Below are positions 33,514-41,575 of a stretch of DNA of 64,000 bases, piece after piece (positions within the stretch are counted from its first letter, which is position 1; the number at the start of each line of letters is the position of its first letter). Position numbers and translations under genes: made by a program. The DNA comes from JAEUMG01 sp046349315. GTDB lineage: Bacteria > Pseudomonadota > Alphaproteobacteria > Rhizobiales > Aestuariivirgaceae. The notes beneath the pieces were generated by a model. That model searched no databases, was not told the origin of the DNA, and saw only the letters and a program-made list of their open reading frames with translations. The stretch lies in NCBI GenBank assembly GCA_046349315.1, contig JAXMCQ010000002.1:62001-126000 (forward strand), given 5' to 3'.

Positions 33514-33974
33514 GAAGCAGACGACCTTCGTTGCGACTTGAAGGGCGCCATGCCTTCGCGTGCCAATTCGTCGGCGCGCTCATTGTCGTCATGACCGGCA
33601 TGGCCCTTCACCCAGTGAAAGCTTACCTCGTGGCGCTGCAGCGCCGAATCGAGCCGCTGCCACAATTCGACGTTCTTGACCGGCTTCTTGTCGGCGGTCT
33701 TCCAGCCATTGCGCTTCCAGCCGTGGATCCACTTGGTGATGCCGTCGCGCAGATATTGCGAGTCGGTGTGAAGCTCGACCAGCGACGGCCGCGTCAAGGC
33801 TTCAAGCGCCATGATCGCGCCCGTCAGCTCCATGCGGTTGTTGGTGGTGTTGGCTTCGCCGCCGGAGAGTTCCTTCACCTTGTCGCCATAGGCGAGGATG
33901 GCGCCCCAGCCGCCCGGCCCCGGATTGCCGGAGCAGGCGCCGTCGGTATGGATGATGACCGCCATGTCCGTCAT
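33510..33974 (-). CDS. rnhA: ribonuclease HI
   Basis: A 154-residue enzyme cutting RNA in RNA-DNA hybrids. The acidic active site is complete: IHTDGACSGNPGPGGWG (Asp), NRMELTGAIMALE (Glu), LHTDSQYLRDGITKWIHGWKRNGW (Asp with the basic protrusion), and HDDNERADELAR (Asp). WVKGHAGHDDN carries the catalytic His. Length is normal. Its ATG overlaps the ispH stop by 4 bp, so the two are translationally coupled. Confidence 0.95.
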   Translation of the reverse strand: MTDMAVIIHTDGACSGNPGPGGWGAILAYGDKVKELSGGEANTTNNRMELTGAIMALEALTRPSLVELHTDSQYLRDGITKWIHGWKRNGWKTADKKPVKNVELWQRLDSALQRHEVSFHWVKGHAGHDDNERADELAREGMAPFKSQRRSSAS

Positions 33975-34933
33975 GCGGCGGGCTTGGCCTCGCGCAAATC
34001 GCGCGGCAGTTTGAAGGCGACGCTTTCTTCGCGCAATGTAACTTGAGAGACCGTCACGTCGTAATGCGCCCGGAAGGCATCGACGATTTCATTGACGAGT
34101 ATTTCCGGTGCCGACGCGCCGGCCGTGAGGCCGATACGACGCAGTCCCTGAAGCTTCGCCCAGTCGAGATCATCGGCGCGCTGGACGAGTCCGGCGCGCG
34201 GACAGCCGGCCTTGAGCCCCACTTCGACGAGCCGCTTTGAATTGGATGAGTTCGGTGCGCCGACCACGATCAGGAGGTCGATCTTGGCAGCGATCGACTT
34301 CACCGCTTCCTGGCGATTGGTCGTCGCATAGCAGATGTCTTCCTTGAAGGGACCGCGGATCGCCGGAAAACGCCGCTGCAGCGTCGCGACGATTTCCTTG
34401 GTGTCGTCGACCGACAATGTCGTCTGCGTCACATAGGCAAGCTTAGCCGGGTCGCGCGGCGTAAAGGCTTCGGCCTCCGCCACCGTTTCGATGAGGGCGA
34501 TCGCACCCTCCGGCAATTGCCCCATCGTGCCGATCGTCTCGGGATGGCCCTTGTGACCGATGAGAATAATCTCGAGGCCCTCGCCGTAATGGCGCTGCGC
34601 CTCCATGTGGACCTTGGTGACGAGCGGGCAGGTGGCATCGATCTGGTAGAGATTGCGCCGCCGTGCCGCCTCCGGCACCGCCTTGGGCACGCCATGCGCC
34701 GAGAAGATGACCGGCCGGTCGCCAGCCGGAATCTCTTCGAGCTCGTCGACGAAGACCGCCCCTTTGCGTTTGAGATCATCGACCACGTATTTGTTGTGAA
34801 CGATTTCGTGACGCACATAGACGGGCGCGCCGTGCAGCGCCAATGCGCGCTCGACAATGTCGATCGCCCTGACCACGCCGGCACAGAAGCCGCGCGGCGC
34901 GGCGAGCAGGATTTCGAGCGGCGGTTTGTGCAT
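33971..34933 (-). CDS. ispH: 4-hydroxy-3-methylbut-2-enyl diphosphate reductase
   Basis: A 320-residue iron-sulfur enzyme for the last step of the MEP isoprenoid pathway, giving IPP and DMAPP. The three cluster cysteines are in APRGFCAGVVRAI (residue about 14), QIDATCPLVTKVH (about 100) and KEDICYATTNRQ (about 195). Substrate-binding HEIVHNKYVV, VIFSAHG, IGHKGHPE and GAPNSSNS are present. ATG 34933 is taken as start; ATG 34963 and 35017 are upstream alternatives. A possible promoter lies near 35055-35077, divergent from a predicted small RNA and sharing its palindromic -35 (CTTGCAAG). Confidence 0.95.
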   Translation of the reverse strand: MHKPPLEILLAAPRGFCAGVVRAIDIVERALALHGAPVYVRHEIVHNKYVVDDLKRKGAVFVDELEEIPAGDRPVIFSAHGVPKAVPEAARRRNLYQIDATCPLVTKVHMEAQRHYGEGLEIILIGHKGHPETIGTMGQLPEGAIALIETVAEAEAFTPRDPAKLAYVTQTTLSVDDTKEIVATLQRRFPAIRGPFKEDICYATTNRQEAVKSIAAKIDLLIVVGAPNSSNSKRLVEVGLKAGCPRAGLVQRADDLDWAKLQGLRRIGLTAGASAPEILVNEIVDAFRAHYDVTVSQVTLREESVAFKLPRDLREAKPAA

Positions 34934-35070
34934 TGACCGTAGATGGCGAGGCGGACGCTGCATTGTCAAGCGATGAAGGCTAAGGCCGAGAGAGGTCGCG
35001 ATTCGTCTTCCTCTCATCGGCTGTCGAAAAACGTCAGTAAGAACAACAGCCTATCCATCACAAAATAATC

Positions 35071-35099
35071 CTTGCAAGTGTTTATGATTTGTTCTATAG
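35071..35099 (+). promoter_or_regulatory. putative sigma-70 promoter for a small RNA
   Basis: CTTGCA at 35071-35076, a 17 bp spacer and CTATAG at 35094-35099 fit the alphaproteobacterial housekeeping pattern CTTGAC-N17-CTATAT. The -35 octamer CTTGCAAG is palindromic, so a divergent promoter for ispH could share it. Predicted start of transcription is near 35106. Confidence 0.5.
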
Positions 35100-35105
35100 G
35101 TGAGG

Positions 35106-35216
35106 GCATTGACGTGCCGTGCCTACCGCTGATTGACATCGTGAAGATGAGGCCAGGATCGGGGCCCGAAATCCGATCCGCGACCGGACATGCACAAGGG
35201 TGCATCGTCCGCTTTT
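35106..35216 (+). ncRNA. candidate small RNA divergent from ispH
   Basis: The 574 bp gap 34934-35507 has no credible gene. From the promoter above, about 110 nt lead to a hairpin CGGACATGCAC-AAGG-GTGCAT-C-GTCCG (35185-35211; 11 bp with one bulged C) followed by CTTTTCC, a typical Rho-independent end. A second perfect 7 bp stem, GGATCGG/CCGATCC, lies at 35156-35179. I found no match to a known RNA family by eye. It could also be a fortuitous promoter-terminator pairing in non-coding DNA. Confidence 0.4.
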
Positions 35217-35330
35217 CCCGTGCGCAGTGTTTGGTTTGCTGGAGTGGACGCACTCCTGCAGGCGAGCTTCGCGCAAATACCTGGCCAGGCGGGAGAAGCG
35301 GGCGAGCCCCTTGGGCGTGTCGGCGCGCTT

Positions 35331-35500
35331 TTCTCTCCCGACGCGCGTGCGAGGGGAGAGGATGGCCCCGGACCTGTTCCGGGGCCAGGTGAGGGCCCGA
35401 GCGAAGCGAGGGTATTGACGAAAGAGCCGCTCTGCTGCGCAGAGCAGCCCTCATCCGCCCTGCGGGCACCTTCTCCCACGCAAAGCGCGGGAGAAGGGGG
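35331..35500. repeat. cluster of short inverted repeats
   Basis: Successive small palindromes: CCCCGGACCTGTTCCGGGG (35366-35384), GCTCTGC-TGC-GCAGAGC, and TTCTCCC-N11-GGGAGAA (35471-35495). Phrases such as CCTCATCCGCCCTGCGGGCA are typical of dispersed rhizobial intergenic repeats. The last hairpin lies just beyond the stop of the DUF6356 gene and may end its transcript. Confidence 0.6.
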
Positions 35501-35507
35501 TGCTTGA

Positions 35508-35765
35508 TTAAGCTTTCGCCGGTAACTCTACATGGTTGGAACTTGTGGCCAATCTCGCGCGACGGGCGCGGAGTTCGTCACTCATGCCCAGAACTGTCTG
35601 CGAGGCCGTCGTTTCACAGAGGCCTGGTACGAACCCGTGTATGAGCGCGGCAAAGGCAGCGCGGAAAAGGCGCCCCGAAAAACCGAGCGCAAACGCCATG
35701 TGCTCCAGATAGCTTTCGCCGGCGGCGCGCGGATGCGCGGTGAACAACTTGGATAGTACAATCAT
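35508..35765 (-). CDS. DUF6356 family small protein
   Basis: An 85-residue protein: LFTAHPRAAGESYLEHMAFALGFSGRLFRAAFAALIHGFVPGLCETTASQTVLGM matches the DUF6356 pattern (HPxxxGExYxEHxxxAxxFG, then a hydrophobic helix about residues 31-50 and TTAS). It is probably a single-span inner-membrane protein of unknown function. ATG 35765 has GAGGAGA 6 bp upstream; the longer frame to 35918 overlaps the operator region and lacks homology. It is divergent from an Lrp/AsnC gene, with three palindromes between them, so it is a likely target of that regulator. Confidence 0.75.
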   Translation of the reverse strand: MIVLSKLFTAHPRAAGESYLEHMAFALGFSGRLFRAAFAALIHGFVPGLCETTASQTVLGMSDELRARRARLATSSNHVELPAKA

Positions 35766-35794
35766 CTGAAGTCTCCTCTCAGGCCCGGCAAAGC

Positions 35795-35874
35795 TTGGGA
35801 ACATTGCCCGGCATCCGGCGGGAAGTGTTCCCAAATATTCTCGCGTATCGGCATAAAATTGGGATAATATCCCA
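35795..35874. promoter_or_regulatory. three GGG-N7-CCC palindromic operator sites
   Basis: Sites: TGGGAACATTGCCCG (35796-35810, imperfect), GGGAAGTGTTCCC (35820-35832, perfect) and TGGGATAATATCCCA (35860-35874, perfect). All have GGG and CCC exactly seven bases apart. They fill the intergenic space between DUF6356 and the Lrp/AsnC gene. Lrp/AsnC proteins bind arrays of about 15 bp palindromes, often autoregulating. The site at 35860 lies 22 bp from the regulator's ATG. Confidence 0.6.
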
Positions 35875-35895
35875 GGATTGACCGGAGATGATAGA

Positions 35896-36357
35896 ATGGA
35901 TCCCAAGGACCGCGCCATCCTTCGCGAGCTGCAGCGCGATTGCGATCAGCCGATCGAGACACTGGCGGAGAAGGTTCACCTGTCGCGCAATGCCTGCTGG
36001 CGGCGGATAAAGACGCTTGAAGCCGAAGGAGTCATCCGAGGCCGTGTTGCCCTGGTTGACGGGACGCGTATCAACCTCGGCCTCATTGCATTCATCGCGA
36101 TCAAGACCTCCCAGCATGACCCGAAGTGGCTGGAAAAATTCTCTGCTGCCGTCAGGGACCTGCCGGAGATCATTGGCGTCTATCGCACAACCGGAGAAAC
36201 CGATTACTTGCTCCACGCCGTGGTTCCCGACATTGCGGGCTATGACCGGCTTTACAAACGATTGATCGGGAAGATTCCGCTGACCGATGTTTCCTCGAGC
36301 TTTGTCATGGAGAAAGTAAAGGAGACCACCGCCTTGCCCCTCGACTACGTGAAATAA
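35896..36357 (+). CDS. Lrp/AsnC family transcriptional regulator
   Basis: A 153-residue protein with an N-terminal HTH (MDPKDRAILRELQRDCDQPIETLAEKVHLSRNACWRRIKTLEAEGVIRGRVALVD) and a C-terminal RAM/AsnC ligand-binding domain (FIAIKTSQHDPKWLEKFSAAVRDLPEIIGVYRTTGETDYLLHAVVPD). The family forms dimers and octamers whose DNA binding responds to amino acids or related small molecules. ATG 35896 has GGAG 8 bp upstream. The ligand is not predictable. Palindromes upstream suggest autoregulation and control of the divergent DUF6356 gene. Confidence 0.92.
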   Translation: MDPKDRAILRELQRDCDQPIETLAEKVHLSRNACWRRIKTLEAEGVIRGRVALVDGTRINLGLIAFIAIKTSQHDPKWLEKFSAAVRDLPEIIGVYRTTGETDYLLHAVVPDIAGYDRLYKRLIGKIPLTDVSSSFVMEKVKETTALPLDYVK

Positions 36358-36369
36358 GGTCGCCGCCGC

Positions 36370-37136
36370 TCAATCGGGTTTTCGCGCCGAGAGATGGCTC
36401 GGGATCAGATCTCCGGAATCGAGCGCGCCTTGGCGCCCGCGTGCGCTCCTGAGCCGATCCAGCGCCAGTTCCTCGCCGACGATCGCGGCGAGCTTCATAC
36501 GCTCCGGCCCCTCAAGCAACTTTATCTCCGCGCAATTGAGCGCTTGCAGGAAGATGCGGCGATCGACGACCTCACATCACCAAAGCCAGCCCTGTACAGA
36601 GCCGCCTCCGCCTCCTGCAATGTCGTAAAGGTGAAGCCCAGCGGGTTGTCATTGAGCCACGCCTTGACGGCGGGGCTCGCTGCCGCGCCGGCCGCAAACA
36701 GCCAATCGGAAGCAATGAAGAACCCGCCCGGTTTGAGAACACGCAGGATTTCCGCATAAAGCGACCGCTTATCCGGAATATGGATCATGGCATCCTTCGA
36801 AAATACGGCATCGAAGCTTGTGTCTGCGAAGGGCAATGGCCCGGGCTCGACATGGCAGAAGTCGATCCGCCGCGACAGGCCTTTGCCGTCGACGAGCGCC
36901 CGCGCCTGATCGACCAGCCATTTGTCGACATCGATGCCGGTGACATGGTCAGCGCCGTGTTCGCCGACCAGCAGAAGATCGACACCGCCTAGGCCGGATC
37001 CGATATCGAGAAGTTTCAATCCGTGGATGTCATGACCGGTGAGGAGCGCAGCGACTTCGGCGGGCCCGCCGGGCGACAGGAAGCCGTCGCCCCAGGCAAA
37101 TTGCAGCGCGTCGGTAAAGGCCTTGTCATAAGACAT
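36370..37136 (-). pseudogene. SAM-dependent methyltransferase with a -1 frameshift
   Basis: The first 187 codons encode a class I methyltransferase: LLDIGSGLGGVDLLL near residue 42 (motif I), GIDVDKW (motif II), PLPFADTSFDAVFSKDAMIHIPD near 101 and LRVLKPGGFFIASDWL near 132, like phosphoethanolamine/sarcosine-type methyltransferases. After GFGDV the frame closes with an unrelated 19-residue tail at 36522. One base lost near 36573-36574 explains it: the next frame continues EVVDRRIFLQALN...LLEGPERMKLAAIVGEE and ends at 36370, a normal C-terminus giving about 255 residues in all. It is either a recent inactivation or a sequencing error. Nothing else occupies this stretch. Confidence 0.8.
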
Positions 37137-37169
37137 CGCATGGCGTCCTTGGCAAGATCGAAGAGGCTG

Positions 37170-37451
37170 TCACTGCCCCTCGCGCTTGAGCATCAGGTCG
37201 ATGCCATTAACGGCACTTTGCAATTGTCGGAATGCCAGGACATTCATGCGCAAATAGGCTGCGGTGACATGCGGCGTGCCGTCCTTCTCCGGAAGTGCAA
37301 CTTTCAGCGTGAGATGCACGACGCCGTTGTAATGGCCGAATGTCTCGACATCGTCGAAGAAGATGATGGGGGCTTGCGCGCCGCGGTTCGCGATGGGGAG
37401 GTCGGCGACCAGTTTCTCAAGCGGCACGGCTGTCTTGGGTTCATCGGCCAC
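37170..37451 (-). CDS. hypothetical small protein
   Basis: A 93-residue soluble protein of no family I can name with confidence. GTG 37451 has AGGAG 7 bp upstream, which sets the start. The sequence alternates hydrophobic and charged residues (APIIFFDDVETFGHYNGVVHLTLKVAL, then HVTAAYLRMNVLAFRQLQSAVNGIDLML), suggesting a beta-sheet followed by a helix, loosely like DUF3467-type proteins. It is divergent from the bicupin gene at 37585 and lies 33 bp upstream of the frameshifted methyltransferase on the same strand. Confidence 0.6.
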   Translation of the reverse strand: MADEPKTAVPLEKLVADLPIANRGAQAPIIFFDDVETFGHYNGVVHLTLKVALPEKDGTPHVTAAYLRMNVLAFRQLQSAVNGIDLMLKREGQ

Positions 37452-37584
37452 GATGGCGCTCCTTCTTGGCAGGTTCAACACATTGCTGCCGAGGGCCGCG
37501 CGAGTCGAGTCCCGAACCGTACTCTTGCCAAGCCATCGCGACTCAGTTTGGGCTGGGTGCGGGCATTGAAGTGGGGATCGCACG

Positions 37585-38733
37585 ATGACCACGCTTTCGC
37601 GGCGCATGATGATGATGGCTAGCGCGGCCATGGCGGCCGGAGCAACCGGCGAGGTGGCATTGGCTGGGATCGAGCAGCCGCCTTTCGGACCCTCGCCCGC
37701 GCCATTGTCGGGCAATGAGCTTCCCTCCTTCCGCTTTCCGATGGGCGCGCAGGAGCCCAAACCCTTCGACGGCGGATGGGCGAAGGAAGCAACGGTGAAG
37801 GAATTTCCGGTTTCGGAAAAGCTCGCCGGCGTGCTCATGCAGCTCGCGCCCGGCGCGCTGCGCGAACTTCACTGGCACGCCAATGCGGCGGAGTGGGGCT
37901 ATGTCATCGACGGGCAGTGCCGGATCACCACGATCGATCCGCAAAACCGCGCCGAGATCGTCGATATTGCGCCGGGCGATGTCTGGTATTTCCCGCGCGG
38001 CCACGGCCATTCGATCGAGGCAACCGGCACCAGCGACTGCCGCTTCGTATTGATCTTCGACAATGGCTATTTCTCCGAATTCGGCACCTTCTCGGTGAGC
38101 GACTGGATCGCCCACACGCCGGTCGAAGTCCTGGCGCGGAATTTCGGCGTGCCGCCGGAAACCTTCGCGGGCTTTCCGACGCATGAAGTCTATATCGCCA
38201 AAGGCCCGGTGCCCGCAGCGCTGCCCGCCGATCCAGCGCCGGGCTCGCTCGACCCGGTGCCATTGACGCACCGCTATCGACTGCTGGCGGCGCGGCCGTT
38301 GCCCTATGCGGGCGGGACGCTGCGGCTTGCGTCCGAAGTCGAGTTTCCGATCTCGACAACCGTGACGGGTGCGCTCCTCACCATCAAGCCGGGCGGCATG
38401 CGCGAATTGCACTGGCATCCGCACGCGGCCGAGTGGCAGTTCTATTTGAATGGGTCAGGCCGCATGACGGTCTTCGGCTCGCATGGCCGTGCGCGTACCG
38501 ATGATTTCGCGGCCGGCGATGTCGGCTATGTGCCGCAAGGCTATGGCCATTACATCGAGAATACCGGTGCGGAGGATCTGGAAGTGCTGCTGGCGCTCAA
38601 CAGCGGCGTCTACCAGTCGATCTCGATCACTGCCTGGTTCGCCAATACGCCACCCGAAGTACTCGCCACCAATTTCGGCAAGCCGGCTGCAACCTTCGCC
38701 GATTTCCCGAAAGGTGAGCGGCGGATGCCGTGA
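37585..38733 (+). CDS. bicupin related to oxalate decarboxylase
   Basis: A 382-residue protein with a twin-arginine-like signal (LSRRMMMMASAAMAAGA) and two cupin domains (about 75-215 and 255-375). Each has the Mn-binding HWHxxxxEW motif (LRELHWHANAAEWGYVIDG near 92; MRELHWHPHAAEWQFYLNG near 272) and a distal His (GHGHSIE, GYGHYIE). This is the OxdC architecture: oxalate to formate and CO2. The mobile lid that is SENS in Bacillus OxdC reads SEFG here (GYFSEFGTF), keeping the proton-donor Glu but changing the next two residues, so decarboxylase activity is likely but not certain. The N-terminal signal suggests periplasmic location. Confidence 0.82.
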   Translation: MTTLSRRMMMMASAAMAAGATGEVALAGIEQPPFGPSPAPLSGNELPSFRFPMGAQEPKPFDGGWAKEATVKEFPVSEKLAGVLMQLAPGALRELHWHANAAEWGYVIDGQCRITTIDPQNRAEIVDIAPGDVWYFPRGHGHSIEATGTSDCRFVLIFDNGYFSEFGTFSVSDWIAHTPVEVLARNFGVPPETFAGFPTHEVYIAKGPVPAALPADPAPGSLDPVPLTHRYRLLAARPLPYAGGTLRLASEVEFPISTTVTGALLTIKPGGMRELHWHPHAAEWQFYLNGSGRMTVFGSHGRARTDDFAAGDVGYVPQGYGHYIENTGAEDLEVLLALNSGVYQSISITAWFANTPPEVLATNFGKPAATFADFPKGERRMP

Positions 38734-38784
38734 AAAGATTTTCGTGCCTTCTCCCCGCTTGCGGCGAGCGAGGTGACTTGGAGA

Positions 38785-38885
38785 CTTGTCATTGCCGGGC
38801 TTGTCCCGGCAATCCATTCCTCCGCTAATTGGATGCCTCCAGGGTCGGCACAATGGATCCCCGGAACAAGTCCGGGGATGACAAG
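38785..38885. repeat. intergenic palindromic repeat, CTTGTCATTGCCGGG family (copy 2)
   Basis: A close copy of the element at 13303-13402: both begin CTTGTCATTGCCGGGCTTGT and end GGGGATGACAAG, with differing central spacers. It lies between the convergent bicupin and emrB-type genes. Confidence 0.8.
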
Positions 38886-38896
38886 TATTTTTCGCC

Positions 38897-40426
38897 CTAA
38901 TCCGCAGCGGCAGCCGCGGCGGCGGCGTGCCCATGCGAACGGCCGGGACGGCGCAACAAGAGTGCCAGTGGAATGGAGGCAAGCGCCACATACATCATGA
39001 GCCGGTAGTCATTCGCATAGGCGATGACCTGAGACTGCCGTCCGATCTCGGCATTAAGCGCGGCCTTGCCGGCCATCGTGGCGATATCCCAGTTTCTGAG
39101 CAGGCCCGGCAAGTGTAGGCCGAGATTGAACGGGGTTACATGGGTGGTCATGTCCGCATGCATGATCGTGGTATTGCGGATCAACAGGAAGGTCATGACC
39201 GAAATGCCGATGCTCGAGCCGATATTGCGCATGAGGCTGAAGAGTGCGGCGCCTTGCGTGCGGTAATGCGGAGCGAGCGTCGCGAATGTGATCGTCGACA
39301 GCGGAATGAAGACGAAGCCGAGGCCAAAGCCCTGGATGATGCCATTGCGGATCAGAACGCTTTGCGAGACTTCGAGCGTGTAGCCCGACATTTCCCACAA
39401 GGTGAAGGCGATGAGCGACAGGCCGAAGGCGAAGATCAAACGCGGATCGATCTTGGTGATGACGCGTCCGACGATCATCATGGCGATCATCGTGCCGATG
39501 CCGCGCGGTGCGAGCACGATGCCGGCGGACAGCACCGGATAGCCGAGCAGGTTCTGCAGGAAGGGCGTCAACAGGGCGAGCGTCGCCAAGAGGATGATGC
39601 CGACGATGAAGATGGAGATCAGACCGATCGAGAAATTGCGATCGGCGAACATGCGCGGATCGATGAAGGGATTGCTTGATGTGAGGATGTGGACGAGGAA
39701 CATGTAGAAGGCGAGTGCGGCAAGACCGGCTTCAATGACCACTTCGGTCGACGAGAACCAATCGAGCTGCTCGCCGCGATCGAGCATCATCTGGAACGCG
39801 CCGATCGCCACGGTAAGACAGAAGAAGCCGAGCCAGTCGAATTTTGATTTGGTGTTGCGCGGCGAGTCGGTGAGGTAGGCCATGAGGCCAAGCAGCGTCA
39901 CGATGCCGACGGGCAGGTTAATGAAGAACACCCAGCGCCAGTTATAGGCGTCCGTCAGCCAGCCGCCGAGCGTCGGCCCGAGGATCGGACCCACCATCAC
40001 GCCGACGCCCCACATAGCCATGGCGGAGCCGTGCTTTTCGCGCGGGTAAGTATCAAGGAGCACGGCCTGCGAGAGCGGCACCAATGGCGCGCCGAATATG
40101 CCCTGCAGCAGCCGATAGAGCACCATCTGTTCGAGCGAGGCCGCAAGCCCGCAGAGCATCGAAGCGACAGTGAAACCGATGACCGCGCCAAGGAAAACCG
40201 GCTTGCGCCCGAAGCGCGTGACCATGAAGCCGGTCAACGGCGTCGCGATGGCGGCTGCGACGATATAGGAGGTCAGCACCCAGTTGATCTGGTCGAGCGT
40301 CGCCGAGAGCGAGCCCATCATATAGGGAAGCGCTACATTCGCGATCGTCGTGTCGAGCGCCTGCATGATGGTGGCGAGCATCACGCAGACGGTGATCGTC
40401 CCGCGATGCGAGGAGTGGCCCGACAC
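38897..40426 (-). CDS. DHA2-family MFS multidrug efflux permease, EmrB type
   Basis: A 509-residue, 14-helix drug:proton antiporter. Motif A is GFMVTRFGRKPVFLGA near residue 65, ALDTTIANVALPYMMGSL near 22 is the DHA2 motif D1, and motif C is GVMVGPILGPTLGGWLTD near 140. It ends with an alanine tract (HGHAAAAAAAAD). With the HlyD-family protein 9 bp upstream it would form an EmrAB-like pump that works with an outer membrane channel encoded elsewhere. It is the last gene of a marR-emrA-emrB operon. Confidence 0.92.
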   Translation of the reverse strand: MSGHSSHRGTITVCVMLATIMQALDTTIANVALPYMMGSLSATLDQINWVLTSYIVAAAIATPLTGFMVTRFGRKPVFLGAVIGFTVASMLCGLAASLEQMVLYRLLQGIFGAPLVPLSQAVLLDTYPREKHGSAMAMWGVGVMVGPILGPTLGGWLTDAYNWRWVFFINLPVGIVTLLGLMAYLTDSPRNTKSKFDWLGFFCLTVAIGAFQMMLDRGEQLDWFSSTEVVIEAGLAALAFYMFLVHILTSSNPFIDPRMFADRNFSIGLISIFIVGIILLATLALLTPFLQNLLGYPVLSAGIVLAPRGIGTMIAMMIVGRVITKIDPRLIFAFGLSLIAFTLWEMSGYTLEVSQSVLIRNGIIQGFGLGFVFIPLSTITFATLAPHYRTQGAALFSLMRNIGSSIGISVMTFLLIRNTTIMHADMTTHVTPFNLGLHLPGLLRNWDIATMAGKAALNAEIGRQSQVIAYANDYRLMMYVALASIPLALLLRRPGRSHGHAAAAAAAAD

Positions 40427-40435
40427 GCTTCAGGC

Positions 40436-41575
40436 CTAGTTGGAGCTGGAGGCGGCCGCGGTGCCGAGCAGCGAGGCGAGGCTGCGCTGGTGGCCGGTAT
40501 CGATCTCGACATTGACGCTCATGCCGGCCCTGATCTGCGGGCCGTCACGCATCTGTTCGATCGCGAGCTTGACGGGCACGCGCTGCACCACCTTCACCCA
40601 ATTGCCGGAGGCATTCTGCGGCGGAAGCACGGAGAATTCAGCACCCGTCGCCGGACTGACGCTCGTAATGCTCGCCTTCCAAGTCACGCCCGGATAGGCA
40701 TCGACGGTGACGGTCGCGGGATCGCCGGTCTTGAGATAGGTGAGGTCGGTCTCCTTCGGATTGGCCTCGATCCACAGATCATCGCTGCCGACGAGGCTCA
40801 TCGCCGGATCGCCGGCCGCGAGATAGGTGCCGGGGCGGAGATTCTCGACATTGGCGACAATGCCGTCCCACTGCGCGACGATCGTCGTTCGATCGAGATC
40901 GCGCTTCGCCTTGTCGACGGCGGCGCGCGCTTCCAGCATGCGCGGATGGTTTTCGACGGAGGCACGCGGGTTGCCGCCAAGCTGCGACAAAGTCGCCTCG
41001 GCGGCACGTCGCGAGGCGTCGACCTGTTGCAGGGCATTGTCGCGATCGCGCAAGGCTTCATCAAGCGTGACCTTGGAACTGACGCCATGCGACTGAAGAT
41101 TCTCGGCCCTGGAAAATGCGCGCTTGGCATAGGCAAGCGCGGTCTGCGCCTGATCGATCTGCGTGAGGTTCTGCTGATATGTCGCTTGCAGCGACTGGAG
41201 GTCGTTGCGGATGATGCCGAGCTGCGCCTCTGCCGCCGCGAGCGCGATCCGGTAAGGCTCGTCATCGAGGCGGAAGAGTACGGCGCCGGACTTTACCTGT
41301 TCGTTCTCATGCACAAGCACATCCTTGACCATGCCGGGGATGTCATTGGTGACTTGCATGATCGAGGCGCGCGCATAGGCATTGTCGGTCGAGACATAGC
41401 GACCGCCGGAAAGATAAAGCCATGCGGCCACACCCACTGCGATGATGGGCACACAGAGGAGGAGGACCCAGCGCAATGCCGCAAGCCCGCCGATCCGCCG
41501 CCGCGGCTTGGGCTTCAGCGTGACGACATTGCTGACGTCAGTGTTCTTAGCTTCCTCGGTCTCAGCGGAGGCCAT
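40436..41575 (-). CDS. HlyD/EmrA-family membrane fusion protein
   Basis: A 379-residue periplasmic adaptor with one N-terminal membrane helix (about 33-55, ALRWVLLLCVPIIAVGVAAWLY). It has the biotinyl-lipoyl-like strand GRYVSTDNAYARASIMQVTNDIPGMVKDVLVHENEQVKSGAVLFRLDD near 60, a long helical hairpin (about 120-210) and a beta-barrel (VGSDDLWIEANPKETDLTYLKTGDPATVTVD). It bridges EmrB to an outer-membrane channel. ATG 41575 overlaps the marR stop region by 14 bp, so translation is coupled. The longer start at 41584 is possible. Confidence 0.92.
   Translation of the reverse strand: MASAETEEAKNTDVSNVVTLKPKPRRRIGGLAALRWVLLLCVPIIAVGVAAWLYLSGGRYVSTDNAYARASIMQVTNDIPGMVKDVLVHENEQVKSGAVLFRLDDEPYRIALAAAEAQLGIIRNDLQSLQATYQQNLTQIDQAQTALAYAKRAFSRAENLQSHGVSSKVTLDEALRDRDNALQQVDASRRAAEATLSQLGGNPRASVENHPRMLEARAAVDKAKRDLDRTTIVAQWDGIVANVENLRPGTYLAAGDPAMSLVGSDDLWIEANPKETDLTYLKTGDPATVTVDAYPGVTWKASITSVSPATGAEFSVLPPQNASGNWVKVVQRVPVKLAIEQMRDGPQIRAGMSVNVEIDTGHQRSLASLLGTAAASSSN

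Noticed and set aside
35014..35469. A 151-codon minus-strand frame between ispH and DUF6356
   Set aside because: It spans palindromic repeats, has no recognisable domain or good ribosome site, and overlaps the candidate promoter and sRNA.
36394..36759. A 121-codon plus-strand ORF in the 36.4-36.8 kb region
   Set aside because: This region is the 3' part of the frameshifted methyltransferase on the minus strand, whose second-frame peptide continues the domain convincingly.
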